The notes beneath the pieces were generated by a model, which was not told the origin of the DNA, did no database searches, and saw only the letters and a program-made list of their open reading frames with translations. The translations under genes were made by a program, and so were the position numbers. Shown one piece after another: positions 32,699-40,368 of a stretch of DNA of 64,000 nt. Each line of letters begins with the position of its first letter. Position 1 is the first letter of the stretch. The stretch comes from AC-32 sp035518635 (GTDB lineage Bacteria > Actinomycetota > Thermoleophilia > Gaiellales > Gaiellaceae). The stretch is from assembly GCA_035518635.1 (NCBI GenBank), contig DATIXI010000037.1:1-64000 (forward strand). The letters run 5' to 3'.

Positions 32699-33648
32699 TC
32701 TCTCGTCGGTTGTCGGCCCATCAACCCTTCGGCTAAAGCGTGGAGATCACTCCCGTCGAGCACCTGGCAGACGCCTTCGGTGATCGGCAGCTCGATTCCG
32801 ACGCGATGCGAGAGGTCGCGCAGGAGCGGAGCCGTGGTCAGACCCTCCACCGTGCCGAGCTCGACGATCGCCTCATCGGGGGTCGCTCCCTGCGCGATCA
32901 GCTCGCCGGCATGCCGGTTTCGGCCGTGACGGCTCCAGCAGGTGACGATCAGGTCGCCCATCCCTGCCAGCCCGGCGAACGTCTCCGGCCGGGCCCCGCA
33001 CGCTTCCCCGAGGCGCGCCATCTCGGCCAGCCCGCGGGCGATCAGCGCCGCCTTCGCGTTGTCGCCGAGCCGGAGCCCGTCGACGCCCCCGGCCGCGAGG
33101 GCGACCACGTTCTTCGCCGCCGCGCACAGCTCGACGCCGGTCAGGTCGTCGCTGGCGTAGACCCGGAAGGCGAGCGAGCTGAGCGCCCTCTGGAGCTCGA
33201 GCGCAAACGCCTCGTCCTCGCTCGCAATCACGGTCGCAGCCGGCAGGCCATCCGCGATCTCCTCCGCGAAGTTCGGCCCCGAGAGGGCGGCGACCGGCCG
33301 CCCGGCGACGAGCTCCGAAAGCCGCCCGCCGGTCTGGGGGTCGAGCCCCTTCGTCAAGCTCAGGACCGGTGCGTCGCCGGGCAGCGCCTCCACCACCGCG
33401 CGGAACGCCTGGCTTGGGACGGCGACCGCGAACAGGTCGGCCGCCGCGAGATCGGGGTCACCGACGGTCGTGGCCGAGACCCCGGAGAGGTCGGCGCTCG
33501 GGAGGTACCGCGGGTTGCGCCCGGTCGCCTCGATCTCCTGCGCCTGCTCCGGATCGCGGCAGGCGAGGGTCACCTCGTGGCCCCTCGCGGCGAGGATGCA
33601 CGAGAACGCCGTGCCCCACGCGCCCGCACCCACGACCGCCGCCTTCAC
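32695..33648 (-). CDS. gpsA: Glycerol-3-phosphate dehydrogenase [NAD(P)+]
   Basis: Makes sn-glycerol-3-phosphate for phospholipids. The 317-residue protein starts AAVVGAGAWGTAFSCILA (dinucleotide fold) and has LSLTKGLDPQTG, ALSGPNFAEEIADG, CAAAKNVVALAAGGVDGL with the catalytic Lys, and GLAGMGDLIVTCWSRHGRNR. GTG 33648 overlaps the der stop (GTGA). The der-gpsA neighbourhood is widely conserved. Confidence 0.96.
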   Translation of the reverse strand: MKAAVVGAGAWGTAFSCILAARGHEVTLACRDPEQAQEIEATGRNPRYLPSADLSGVSATTVGDPDLAAADLFAVAVPSQAFRAVVEALPGDAPVLSLTKGLDPQTGGRLSELVAGRPVAALSGPNFAEEIADGLPAATVIASEDEAFALELQRALSSLAFRVYASDDLTGVELCAAAKNVVALAAGGVDGLRLGDNAKAALIARGLAEMARLGEACGARPETFAGLAGMGDLIVTCWSRHGRNRHAGELIAQGATPDEAIVELGTVEGLTTAPLLRDLSHRVGIELPITEGVCQVLDGSDLHALAEGLMGRQPTRE

Positions 33649-34970
33649 GCGCGCCTCACGAAGTCGATCGAGACCGGCACCCCCTCCAGCTCGAAGCGCT
33701 CGCGCAGCTGGTTCTCGACCCAGTAGCCGTAGTCCCGCGTGATCAGGCCGGGGTCGTTGACGAAGAAGCGGAAGCGCGGCGGCCGCGTCTGCGTCTGCGT
33801 CCCGTAGAGAAGGTTCAGGCGGCGCCCTCTCCGCGACGGGGGCTCGCGCGCCTCGCGCAGCTCCTTGATGAACCTGTTCAGCGCCGGAGTCGGGATCCGG
33901 CCGGAGTGCTTCTCGAACAGCGTCTCCACCCGGTCGAGGAGACGGCCGATTCCGCGGCCGGTCTTCGACGAGACGGTGACCAGGGCCGGCCGTTGGCGCA
34001 GGCGAGCCTCCAGCCGCGGACGCACCTCCTCGATCTTCGTCTCGGAGACGTCCCACTTCGAGAGCACGACGATCGTCGAGCACTGGGCCTTGCGGGCGAC
34101 ATCGGCCACGGCGAGATCCTGATCGACCACGCCCTCGCTCGCATCCACGAGCACGAGCGCAATGTCCGCCTGCTCTGCGGCTGCGAGGGCGCGCAGCTCC
34201 GAGTAGTACTCGATCCCCTGCCGCTGGCGACGCTTGCGGCGAAGCCCGGCAGTGTCCACGAGCACGAACGTGGCATCCCCTCGCTTCAGGACAGTGTCGA
34301 TCGCGTCACGCGTCGTGCCCGGCTGCTCGGAGACGATTACGCGCTCCTCGCCCAGCAGCGCGTTGAGAAGGCTCGACTTGCCGACGTTCGGGCGGCCGAG
34401 GATCGCGACGCGGATCGCCTCCTCGCCTACCTCCAGGCGGCCGGTGCCAGGGAGCATGGTCACGATCGCGTCCAGCAGGTCGCCCGTCCCGAGGCCGTGG
34501 AGCGCAGACACGGGGACTGGGTCGCCGAGGCCGAGCCGGTGGAACTCGAGCGCGAGCGCGTCCTGGGCGGGATCGTCGATCTTGTTCGCGAGCAGCAGCA
34601 CCGGTTTCCGCGAGCTGCGCAAGATCGCTGCGAGTTCCTCGTCGCCCGGCATCACGCCGGCCTGCGCATCGGCAACGAACAGCACGAGGTCGGCCTCGGC
34701 GATCGCGGCCCGCGCCTGCTCGGCGATCGACCGCGTCAGTGCCGAGCGGTCGGCGATGTCGACGCCGCCCGTGTCGATCAGCAGGAAGCGGCGGCCGTTC
34801 CACTCGCACACGAGCTCCTTGCGGTCACGGGTCACGCCGGGTGTCTCGTGGACGACCGCGGTGCGGGTGTCGGTCAGCCGGTTGACGAGCGTCGACTTGC
34901 CCACGTTCGGGAAGCCGACGATCGCGACCGTCCCGGCGAGCTCGAGGCTCGCGGTGCCCTCGTCGACCAT
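33645..34970 (-). CDS. der: GTPase Der (ribosome assembly)
   Basis: A 441-residue tandem GTPase needed for 50S maturation. The first G domain has GFPNVGKSTLVNRL and LIDTGG; the second has GRPNVGKSSLLNALLG, EQPGTTRDAIDT and LVDTAGLRRK. The C-terminal KH-like domain has RRLNLLYGTQT and FRFFVNDPGL. ATG 34970 follows AGGAGGGG by about twelve bases. The frame is open farther upstream into cmk but that part is not Der-like. The gap to cmk is 16 bases. Confidence 0.96.
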   Translation of the reverse strand: MVDEGTASLELAGTVAIVGFPNVGKSTLVNRLTDTRTAVVHETPGVTRDRKELVCEWNGRRFLLIDTGGVDIADRSALTRSIAEQARAAIAEADLVLFVADAQAGVMPGDEELAAILRSSRKPVLLLANKIDDPAQDALALEFHRLGLGDPVPVSALHGLGTGDLLDAIVTMLPGTGRLEVGEEAIRVAILGRPNVGKSSLLNALLGEERVIVSEQPGTTRDAIDTVLKRGDATFVLVDTAGLRRKRRQRQGIEYYSELRALAAAEQADIALVLVDASEGVVDQDLAVADVARKAQCSTIVVLSKWDVSETKIEEVRPRLEARLRQRPALVTVSSKTGRGIGRLLDRVETLFEKHSGRIPTPALNRFIKELREAREPPSRRGRRLNLLYGTQTQTRPPRFRFFVNDPGLITRDYGYWVENQLRERFELEGVPVSIDFVRRA

Positions 34971-34986
34971 CGCCGGCGGCCCCTCC

Positions 34987-35619
34987 TCAGGCGGGCTGAC
35001 GGGATCGGACGAGCTCTTCGATCTGGGTGACGACGTCCTCGACATCGAGGTTGGTCGTGTCGATCAGGGTGGCGTCTGCCGCCGGCTGCATGCGGGCGGC
35101 GTCGCTCTCGTCGCGGAGGCGCAGGTCGGTCGCTAGCGCATCCGCTCCGATCTCCGGCCGTTCCGAGAGGCGCCGTTGCTCGCGCACGTCTCGCTCGGCG
35201 TTGAGATAGACCTTCACCTCGGCGTTCGGGGCGACGACGGTGCCGATGTCGCGGCCCTCGATCACCACGTCGCCGTCGTCTGCGAGCTCCCGCTGGCGGG
35301 CGCGCATGACCTTCCGCACTTGCGGGTGGCGCGCCACCACCGGCACCATCCGGTCGATCTCGGACTTGCGGATGGAGGAGGTGACATCCGTGTCTGCGAT
35401 CCAGACGCGCCGCTCCGCGTCGATCGCCACGGGGTACTCGTCGGCGAGCTCTCCGAGCTTCGCGCCGTCGCCGAGCGGAACGCTGCGCGTCATCGCAAGG
35501 CAGGTCAGGGCCCGGTACATCGCGCCGGTGTCCAGGTAGCGGAAGCCGAGCCGCTCCGCGAGCCGCTGGGCGACCGTGCTCTTGCCGGCGCCTGCCGGCC
35601 CGTCAATGGCGACGATCAT
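34987..35619 (-). CDS. cmk: Cytidylate kinase
   Basis: Phosphorylates CMP and dCMP. The 210-residue protein has the P-loop AIDGPAGAGKSTVAQRLAER, FRYLDTGAMYRALT, VVIEGRDIGTVV and LRLRDESDAAR. The start overlaps the aroA stop (ATGA). The aroA-cmk-der order is common in bacteria. Confidence 0.96.
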   Translation of the reverse strand: MIVAIDGPAGAGKSTVAQRLAERLGFRYLDTGAMYRALTCLAMTRSVPLGDGAKLGELADEYPVAIDAERRVWIADTDVTSSIRKSEIDRMVPVVARHPQVRKVMRARQRELADDGDVVIEGRDIGTVVAPNAEVKVYLNAERDVREQRRLSERPEIGADALATDLRLRDESDAARMQPAADATLIDTTNLDVEDVVTQIEELVRSRQPA

Positions 35620-36896
35620 CGTTGTGTGACCGAGTCGAGCAGCTCGAAAAACCCGGGGAAGCTTACAGCGACCGCCTGCGCGTCCCCAACCTCGACGCCC
35701 TCGCGCGAGACGAGCCCGGCGACGGCCCCGAGCATCGCAATTCGATGGTCTCCGTTGGAGCTCATTCCCCCACCCTTAGGGCGGGTGGGAACACCCCTCA
35801 CCCCGAAGCCATCGTCGCTCGGATTGATGCGGACGCCAAGAGCGCGGAGCGAAGTCGTCACGGTTTCGATGCGGTCCGTTTCTTTCACGCGCAGGTCTCG
35901 TGCGCCTTCGACCGTGCTCTGTCCGCGCGCGCAGGCCGCCGCGAGCGCGAACAGCGGCAGCTCGTCGATCATGCGCGGCACCTCGTCAGGCCGCACCGAT
36001 GTCGCCGTCAGCTCCGCGGACTGGATCTCCAGGTCACCGACCCGCTCGCCACCGCTGTGCCGCCGGTTGAAGGCGGTGATCCGCGCCCCCATCCGCTCGA
36101 GGACGTCCAGCAACCCGGTCCGGCGCGGGTTCAGGCCGAGGTCGTGGATCGTGAGGCTCGAGCCGGGCAGCAGCGTGGCCGCAACCACGAACGGTGCCGC
36201 GGCGGAGAAGTCGCCGGGGACGTCCACCTCGACGAGTCGGAGGCTCTCGACCGGCCCGAGCGACACGCGTGACTGGCGCCGCGTCACGCGTACGCCCGCG
36301 GCCGCGAGCATCAGCTCCGTGTGGTCGCGTGTCGGAAGCGGCTCGACGACGATCGTCCGGCCTTCCGCGTACAGCCCCGCGAGCAGGATGCACGACTTGA
36401 CCTGCGCGCTCGCGACGGGGAGCTCGTAGCGGATCCCGCGCAGCGACCCGCCCTCGACCACGAGCGGCGGGAGGCCTTCGGCGGTCTCGACGCGCGCGCC
36501 CATCTCGGCGAGCGGCACCGCGATCCGGTCGACCGGGCGACCGCGCAACGAGTCGTCGCCGGTCAGCTCGAAGCGGCCGCTTTGGCCGGCGAGGATCCCT
36601 GCAAGCAGGCGCAAGGTCGTCCCGGAGTTGCCACAGTCGATCGGCTCCACTGGCCCGGCGAGCCCCCGCAGCCCTACCCCTTCCACGCGGACCGTGTCCA
36701 CGTCGTCGTCGACCACGGTCACGCCGAGCGCCCTGAGCGCGGACGCCGTCGCCTCGGTGTCTGCCGAGCGGCCGAAGCCGCGGATCACCGTCTGGCCCTC
36801 CCCGATCGCGCCGAGCATCAGGGCTCTGTGCGAGATCGACTTGTCGCCCGGAACACCGATGTGCCCGACGAGGGCCGTCGCCGGCCGGATCTTCAT
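35616..36896 (-). CDS. aroA: 3-phosphoshikimate 1-carboxyvinyltransferase (EPSP synthase)
   Basis: Sixth shikimate-pathway step. The 426-residue protein has HIGVPGDKSISHRALMLGA, EPIDCGNSGTTLRLLAG with SGRFELTGDDSLRGRP, VASAQVKSCILLAGLYA, and RDLRVKETDRIETV near the C-terminus. The substrate-site motif DCGNSGTTLRL carries Gly and Thr where Class I enzymes have GNAGTA-like residues, so herbicide-class assignment is uncertain. It overlaps tyrA and cmk by four bases each. Confidence 0.96.
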   Translation of the reverse strand: MKIRPATALVGHIGVPGDKSISHRALMLGAIGEGQTVIRGFGRSADTEATASALRALGVTVVDDDVDTVRVEGVGLRGLAGPVEPIDCGNSGTTLRLLAGILAGQSGRFELTGDDSLRGRPVDRIAVPLAEMGARVETAEGLPPLVVEGGSLRGIRYELPVASAQVKSCILLAGLYAEGRTIVVEPLPTRDHTELMLAAAGVRVTRRQSRVSLGPVESLRLVEVDVPGDFSAAAPFVVAATLLPGSSLTIHDLGLNPRRTGLLDVLERMGARITAFNRRHSGGERVGDLEIQSAELTATSVRPDEVPRMIDELPLFALAAACARGQSTVEGARDLRVKETDRIETVTTSLRALGVRINPSDDGFGVRGVPTRPKGGGMSSNGDHRIAMLGAVAGLVSREGVEVGDAQAVAVSFPGFFELLDSVTQR

Positions 36897-37996
36897 CGTT
36901 CGGGGAGGACGGGCGAGACCACGACGCCGTACCCCTGCGCCTCGAGCAAGGCGGCCGCGCGGCGGGCTTCCCCTTCGCCGCCGACGAGCAACGTGAGCGT
37001 CCCGCCGCGCTCGGGCGAGACGTGACGGAGCTCGAAATCCTCGATGTTGATCCGCTCGGCGCCGAGTGCCTGGGTAATTCCCGCGAGCACCCCCGGCCGG
37101 TCGGGCACGTGCACGCGGAGCTGCTGCAGCTCGCCCGGGTCCGGGTAGGCGTCCGCGAGCATGCGGTGGCGGTTGCCCGCGGCCTCGCCGATCCACCGGG
37201 CGAGGAAGCCTGCGTCGCCGGAGTCGAGCGCGGCTTCGAGCTGCTCCACGCGCCGCCGGTGCTCGGCGAGCGACTCCCGGAGTGGAGCGGCGTTGTCGAG
37301 GAAGATGTCGACCCAGATCCGCGGGTTTGCACCCGCTACACGCGTCATGTCGCGGAGGGAGCCGCCGGCTGCCGCGAGGGGCTCGTGCCCGTCGACTCGG
37401 CCAGAGCCGGCCTGGTTGACGAGCAGGTTCGCGAGCGCGTGCGGCAGGTGGCTCGTCAGCGCCGCGAGCCGGTCGTGTGCCTGTGGATCGACGGCGACCG
37501 GCGTGGCGCCGAGACTCGAAACGAAGCCGTGGACGAGGCGGTACCGATCGGGCTCCGTCTCGGCCAGCGGCGTCAGGAACCATGTTGCGCCGTCGAACAG
37601 CTCCTCGCTTGCGTGCTCGGCGCCGCGGGCCTCGGAGCCGCAGACCGGGTGGCCGCCGACGAAACGGCTCGAGCCGCGGGCGGCCTCGCAGACGGCGACC
37701 TTCGTGGAGCCGACGTCCGTGACGGTGCAGCCCTCACCGCTCGACTCGAGCGCCGTGCGGGCTTGCGTCGCGAGCTGCGCGACCGGGGCCGCCACGACGG
37801 CGAGGTCGGCCCCGGCGACCGCCGTGGCGAGCGACTCGGCCCCCTCGTCGACGGCGCCGCGAGCCTTCGCCGCCTCCAGAGCGGCCGGGTCGGGGTCGAA
37901 GCCCGCGACCTGGACAGCGCCCGCGCGCTTCGCGGCGAGCGCGACCGAAGCCCCGATCAGGCCCGTCCCGATGAGCGCAAGGCGCTTCGGCTCCAC
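36893..37996 (-). CDS. tyrA: Prephenate dehydrogenase with C-terminal ACT domain
   Basis: Tyrosine branch enzyme converting prephenate to 4-hydroxyphenylpyruvate. The 367-residue protein starts RLALIGTGLIGASVALAAKR (NAD(P) site) and has FVGGHPVCGSEARGAEHA, LTSHLPHALANLL and GGSLRDMTRVAGANPRIW. The last 75 residues are an ACT domain (LRVHVPDRPGVLAGITQAL), a likely tyrosine-feedback site. GTG 37996 lies six bases after TAGCCT. It heads the tyrA-to-metK run. Confidence 0.95.
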   Translation of the reverse strand: MEPKRLALIGTGLIGASVALAAKRAGAVQVAGFDPDPAALEAAKARGAVDEGAESLATAVAGADLAVVAAPVAQLATQARTALESSGEGCTVTDVGSTKVAVCEAARGSSRFVGGHPVCGSEARGAEHASEELFDGATWFLTPLAETEPDRYRLVHGFVSSLGATPVAVDPQAHDRLAALTSHLPHALANLLVNQAGSGRVDGHEPLAAAGGSLRDMTRVAGANPRIWVDIFLDNAAPLRESLAEHRRRVEQLEAALDSGDAGFLARWIGEAAGNRHRMLADAYPDPGELQQLRVHVPDRPGVLAGITQALGAERINIEDFELRHVSPERGGTLTLLVGGEGEARRAAALLEAQGYGVVVSPVLPER

Positions 37997-38002
37997 CGGC
38001 TC

Positions 38003-38008
38003 AGGCTA
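38003..38008 (-). promoter_or_regulatory. Candidate -10 box of the tyrA operon
   Basis: TAGCCT on the minus strand, six bases before GTG 37996. The spacer upstream also holds the palindrome CACACGTGTG followed by ACGCGTGTGT (about 38082-38100). Confidence 0.45.
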
Positions 38009-38166
38009 TCGCCGTGCGCGCAGCGAAAGCGCGGGTCCCATCCCTAACCCCCACCCTCCCGGGGAAACTCGACGGTAGCTGCACACGTGTGACGCGTGTG
38101 TAACCGGATCGTCGAGAGAGCGTGCCGATCGACCCACAGGCCAGCGCGGCGACGTCTGGAGGCCCG

Positions 38167-39207
38167 TCAGCCGATCCGCTTGCCGAGCAGCTCGACGATC
38201 TTGCCGACCTCCTCCGCGAACCCGGCGAACTCCGAGGTCGGGATCTGCTGCGCGGCATCGGAGAGCGCCTCCTCGGGCCTCGGATGGGTCTCGACGATGA
38301 TCCCATCCGCCCCCACCGCGGCGGCCGCCCGGGCGAGCGGGAGCACGAGGTCGCGCCGCCCCGCGGCATGCGAGGGATCGACGATCACCGGCAGGTGCGT
38401 CTCGTTCTTCAGCACCGCGACCGCGCCGAGGTCGAGCGTGAACCGCGTGGCGGTCTCGAACGTCTTGATCCCGCGCTCGCAGAGGATGATCCGCTCGTTC
38501 CCCTCCTTCGCCACGTACTCAGCGGCCATCAGCAACTCCTCGACGGACGTCGACAGCCCGCGCTTGAGCAGCACCGGCTTGTCCGCGCGCCCCACCTCCG
38601 AGAGCAGCAGGAAGTTCTGGCTGTTCCGCGCGCCGATCTGGATCACGTCCGCCATCTCGAGGACCGGCCCCACGTGCCGCGGGTCCATCAGCTCCGTCAC
38701 GACGGGGAGCCCCGTCTCATCGCCCGCTTCCCGCAGGATCGCGAGACCCTCGTCGCCGAGCCCCTGGAACGTGTACGGAGAGGTGCGCGGCTTGAAGGCG
38801 CCGCCGCGCAGCATCGTCGCGCCTGCCGCCGCGACCGCCCGGGCCGTCTCGAGGGTCTGCTCGCGGTACTCGACCGAGCACGGGCCCGCGATCAGGCCGA
38901 ACCACATGTCGCCGATCCGGCGGCCGTCGACCTCGATCACGGTCGGGTCCGGCGAGACCTCGCGCGCGACGAGCTTGTAGGGCTTCAGGATCGGGAGCAC
39001 CTGCTCGACCCCCGGATAGCCCTCGAGCGGCAGCGTCGCCAGCAGCTCGCGCTCCCCGATCGCGCCGATCACCGTCGCCTCGCGCCCGTGCGTCACGCGA
39101 GCCTGCACTCCGGCCTCCTGGAGCCGCGCGAGGACGTGCTCGGTCTGGTCCGGGGTCGCCCCCGCACCCATCACGATCAGCAGTTCCGGTGATCCGTTGG
39201 TGGCCAT
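38167..39207 (-). CDS. aroF: 3-deoxy-7-phosphoheptulonate synthase with N-terminal ferredoxin-like domain
   Basis: First shikimate-pathway enzyme, type I-beta. The 346-residue protein has an N-terminal ferredoxin-like regulatory domain (about 8-80: LLIVMGAGATPDQTEHVLAR, THGREATVIGAIGE). The barrel follows with IAGPCSVEYREQTLETA, MLRGGAFKPRTSPYTFQG, IQIGARNSQNFLLL, VLLKRGLSTSVEE and PVIVDPSHAAGRRDLV. ATG 39207 has AGGAG seven bases upstream. It is divergent from trpS and lies upstream of tyrA-aroA in the same direction. Confidence 0.95.
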   Translation of the reverse strand: MATNGSPELLIVMGAGATPDQTEHVLARLQEAGVQARVTHGREATVIGAIGERELLATLPLEGYPGVEQVLPILKPYKLVAREVSPDPTVIEVDGRRIGDMWFGLIAGPCSVEYREQTLETARAVAAAGATMLRGGAFKPRTSPYTFQGLGDEGLAILREAGDETGLPVVTELMDPRHVGPVLEMADVIQIGARNSQNFLLLSEVGRADKPVLLKRGLSTSVEELLMAAEYVAKEGNERIILCERGIKTFETATRFTLDLGAVAVLKNETHLPVIVDPSHAAGRRDLVLPLARAAAAVGADGIIVETHPRPEEALSDAAQQIPTSEFAGFAEEVGKIVELLGKRIG

Positions 39208-39247
39208 GAAGCTCCTGGAAATGTAGTTGCGATACTGAGACGTCCGA

Positions 39248-40240
39248 ATGCGCATCTTTTCCGGAATCCGAGCCTCGGGCGCGAAGACCCTCGGCAACTA
39301 CAGCGGGGGCTTCCGCCAGTACGCGGCCACGCAGGAGCGAGGCGAGGCCTTCTTCTGCATCGTCGACCTCCACTCGATCACCACGCCGTTCGAGCCGGAG
39401 GAGCTGCGCGAGGCGACGCTCGACCTCGGCGCGATGCTCTTCGCGACCGGGCTCGACCCTGAGCGCTCGACCGTCTTCGTGCAGAGCCATGTGCCCGCCC
39501 ACCCTCAGGCCGCCTGGCTGCTCGGCGCGGTCACGAGCTTCGGCGAGCTGCGCCGGATGACCCAGTTCAAGGACCGCGCGGCCGAGCAGGACTTCGTCTC
39601 GGCCGGGCTCTTCACCTACCCGGTGCTGATGGCCGCCGACATCCTGCTCTACCAGGCCGACATCGTCCCGGTCGGAGACGACCAGCGCCAGCACGTCGAG
39701 CTCACCCGCGACATCGCGGAGCGCTTCAACCAGCGCTTCGGTGAGACGTTCGTCGTGCCCGAGGTGGCGATCCCCGAGGAGGGAGCCCGCATCCGCAATC
39801 TCCAGGAGCCCGAGCGCCTGATGTCGACTACCCGCGGAGCACCGCAGGGCGTCGTGCGCCTCGTCGACCCGCCCGACGTCGTCCGCAAGAAGTTCAAGAC
39901 CGCGGTCACCGACTCGGGTACAGAGGTCCGGCACGACCCCGAGGAGAAGCCGGGCATCTCGAACCTGCTCGAGATCCTCTCCGTCGCGACCGGCGACCCC
40001 GTCCCCGAGCTGGAGTCCCGCTACGACGGGGCCGGCTACGGCCAGTTCAAGGAGGACGTGGCCGAGGCGATCGTCGCGCTGCTCGTGCCGATCCAGGAGC
40101 GCTACGAGGCGCTCCGCGCGGACGAGAACGAGCTCCGCGCCATGCTCGCAAGAGGTGCCGAGAAGGCGAGCGAGGTCTCCTCGCCGACGCTCGCGCGGAT
40201 GTACGAGCGCATGGGCTTCGTCGCGCCGGTCGACGCCTGA
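39248..40240 (+). CDS. trpS: Tryptophanyl-tRNA synthetase with divergent KMSKS loop
   Basis: Charges tRNA-Trp. The 330-residue protein follows the Bacillus-type sequence closely: IFSGIRASGAKTLGNYSGGF, FCIVDLHSIT, QSHVPAHPQAAWLL, GELRRMTQFKDRA, LLYQADIVPVGDDQRQH and IKSAVTDS-like FKTAVTDSG. The KMSKS loop reads RLMSTTRGAPQGV: both signature lysines are replaced. All other core motifs are intact, so it is probably active with a variant loop. GATACT, eleven bases upstream of the start, may be its -10 box. Confidence 0.93.
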   Translation: MRIFSGIRASGAKTLGNYSGGFRQYAATQERGEAFFCIVDLHSITTPFEPEELREATLDLGAMLFATGLDPERSTVFVQSHVPAHPQAAWLLGAVTSFGELRRMTQFKDRAAEQDFVSAGLFTYPVLMAADILLYQADIVPVGDDQRQHVELTRDIAERFNQRFGETFVVPEVAIPEEGARIRNLQEPERLMSTTRGAPQGVVRLVDPPDVVRKKFKTAVTDSGTEVRHDPEEKPGISNLLEILSVATGDPVPELESRYDGAGYGQFKEDVAEAIVALLVPIQERYEALRADENELRAMLARGAEKASEVSSPTLARMYERMGFVAPVDA

Positions 40241-40299
40241 CCCACGTCTCACCGAATCTCAGAGCGGCGACGGTTCGGTAACGAATCTGCGCGCGCGGG

Positions 40300-40328
40300 T
40301 TGAATCGCGACACGAGCCACTTTAGGGT
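40300..40328 (+). promoter_or_regulatory. Promoter of the secreted phosphoesterase gene
   Basis: TTGAAT (40300-40305), 17-base spacer, TAGGGT (40323-40328). Good match to a housekeeping sigma promoter. The gene starts 41 bases past the -10 box, with GAGGAGG before its ATG. Confidence 0.6.
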
Positions 40329-40368
40329 CGATCGACGAGAACAGCACTACGGGATGAGGAGGTCAGCC

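Noticed and set aside
39248..40240. Inactive trpS pseudogene because of the KMSKS change
   Set aside because: The frame is full length and all other motifs are intact, so a variant active enzyme is more likely.
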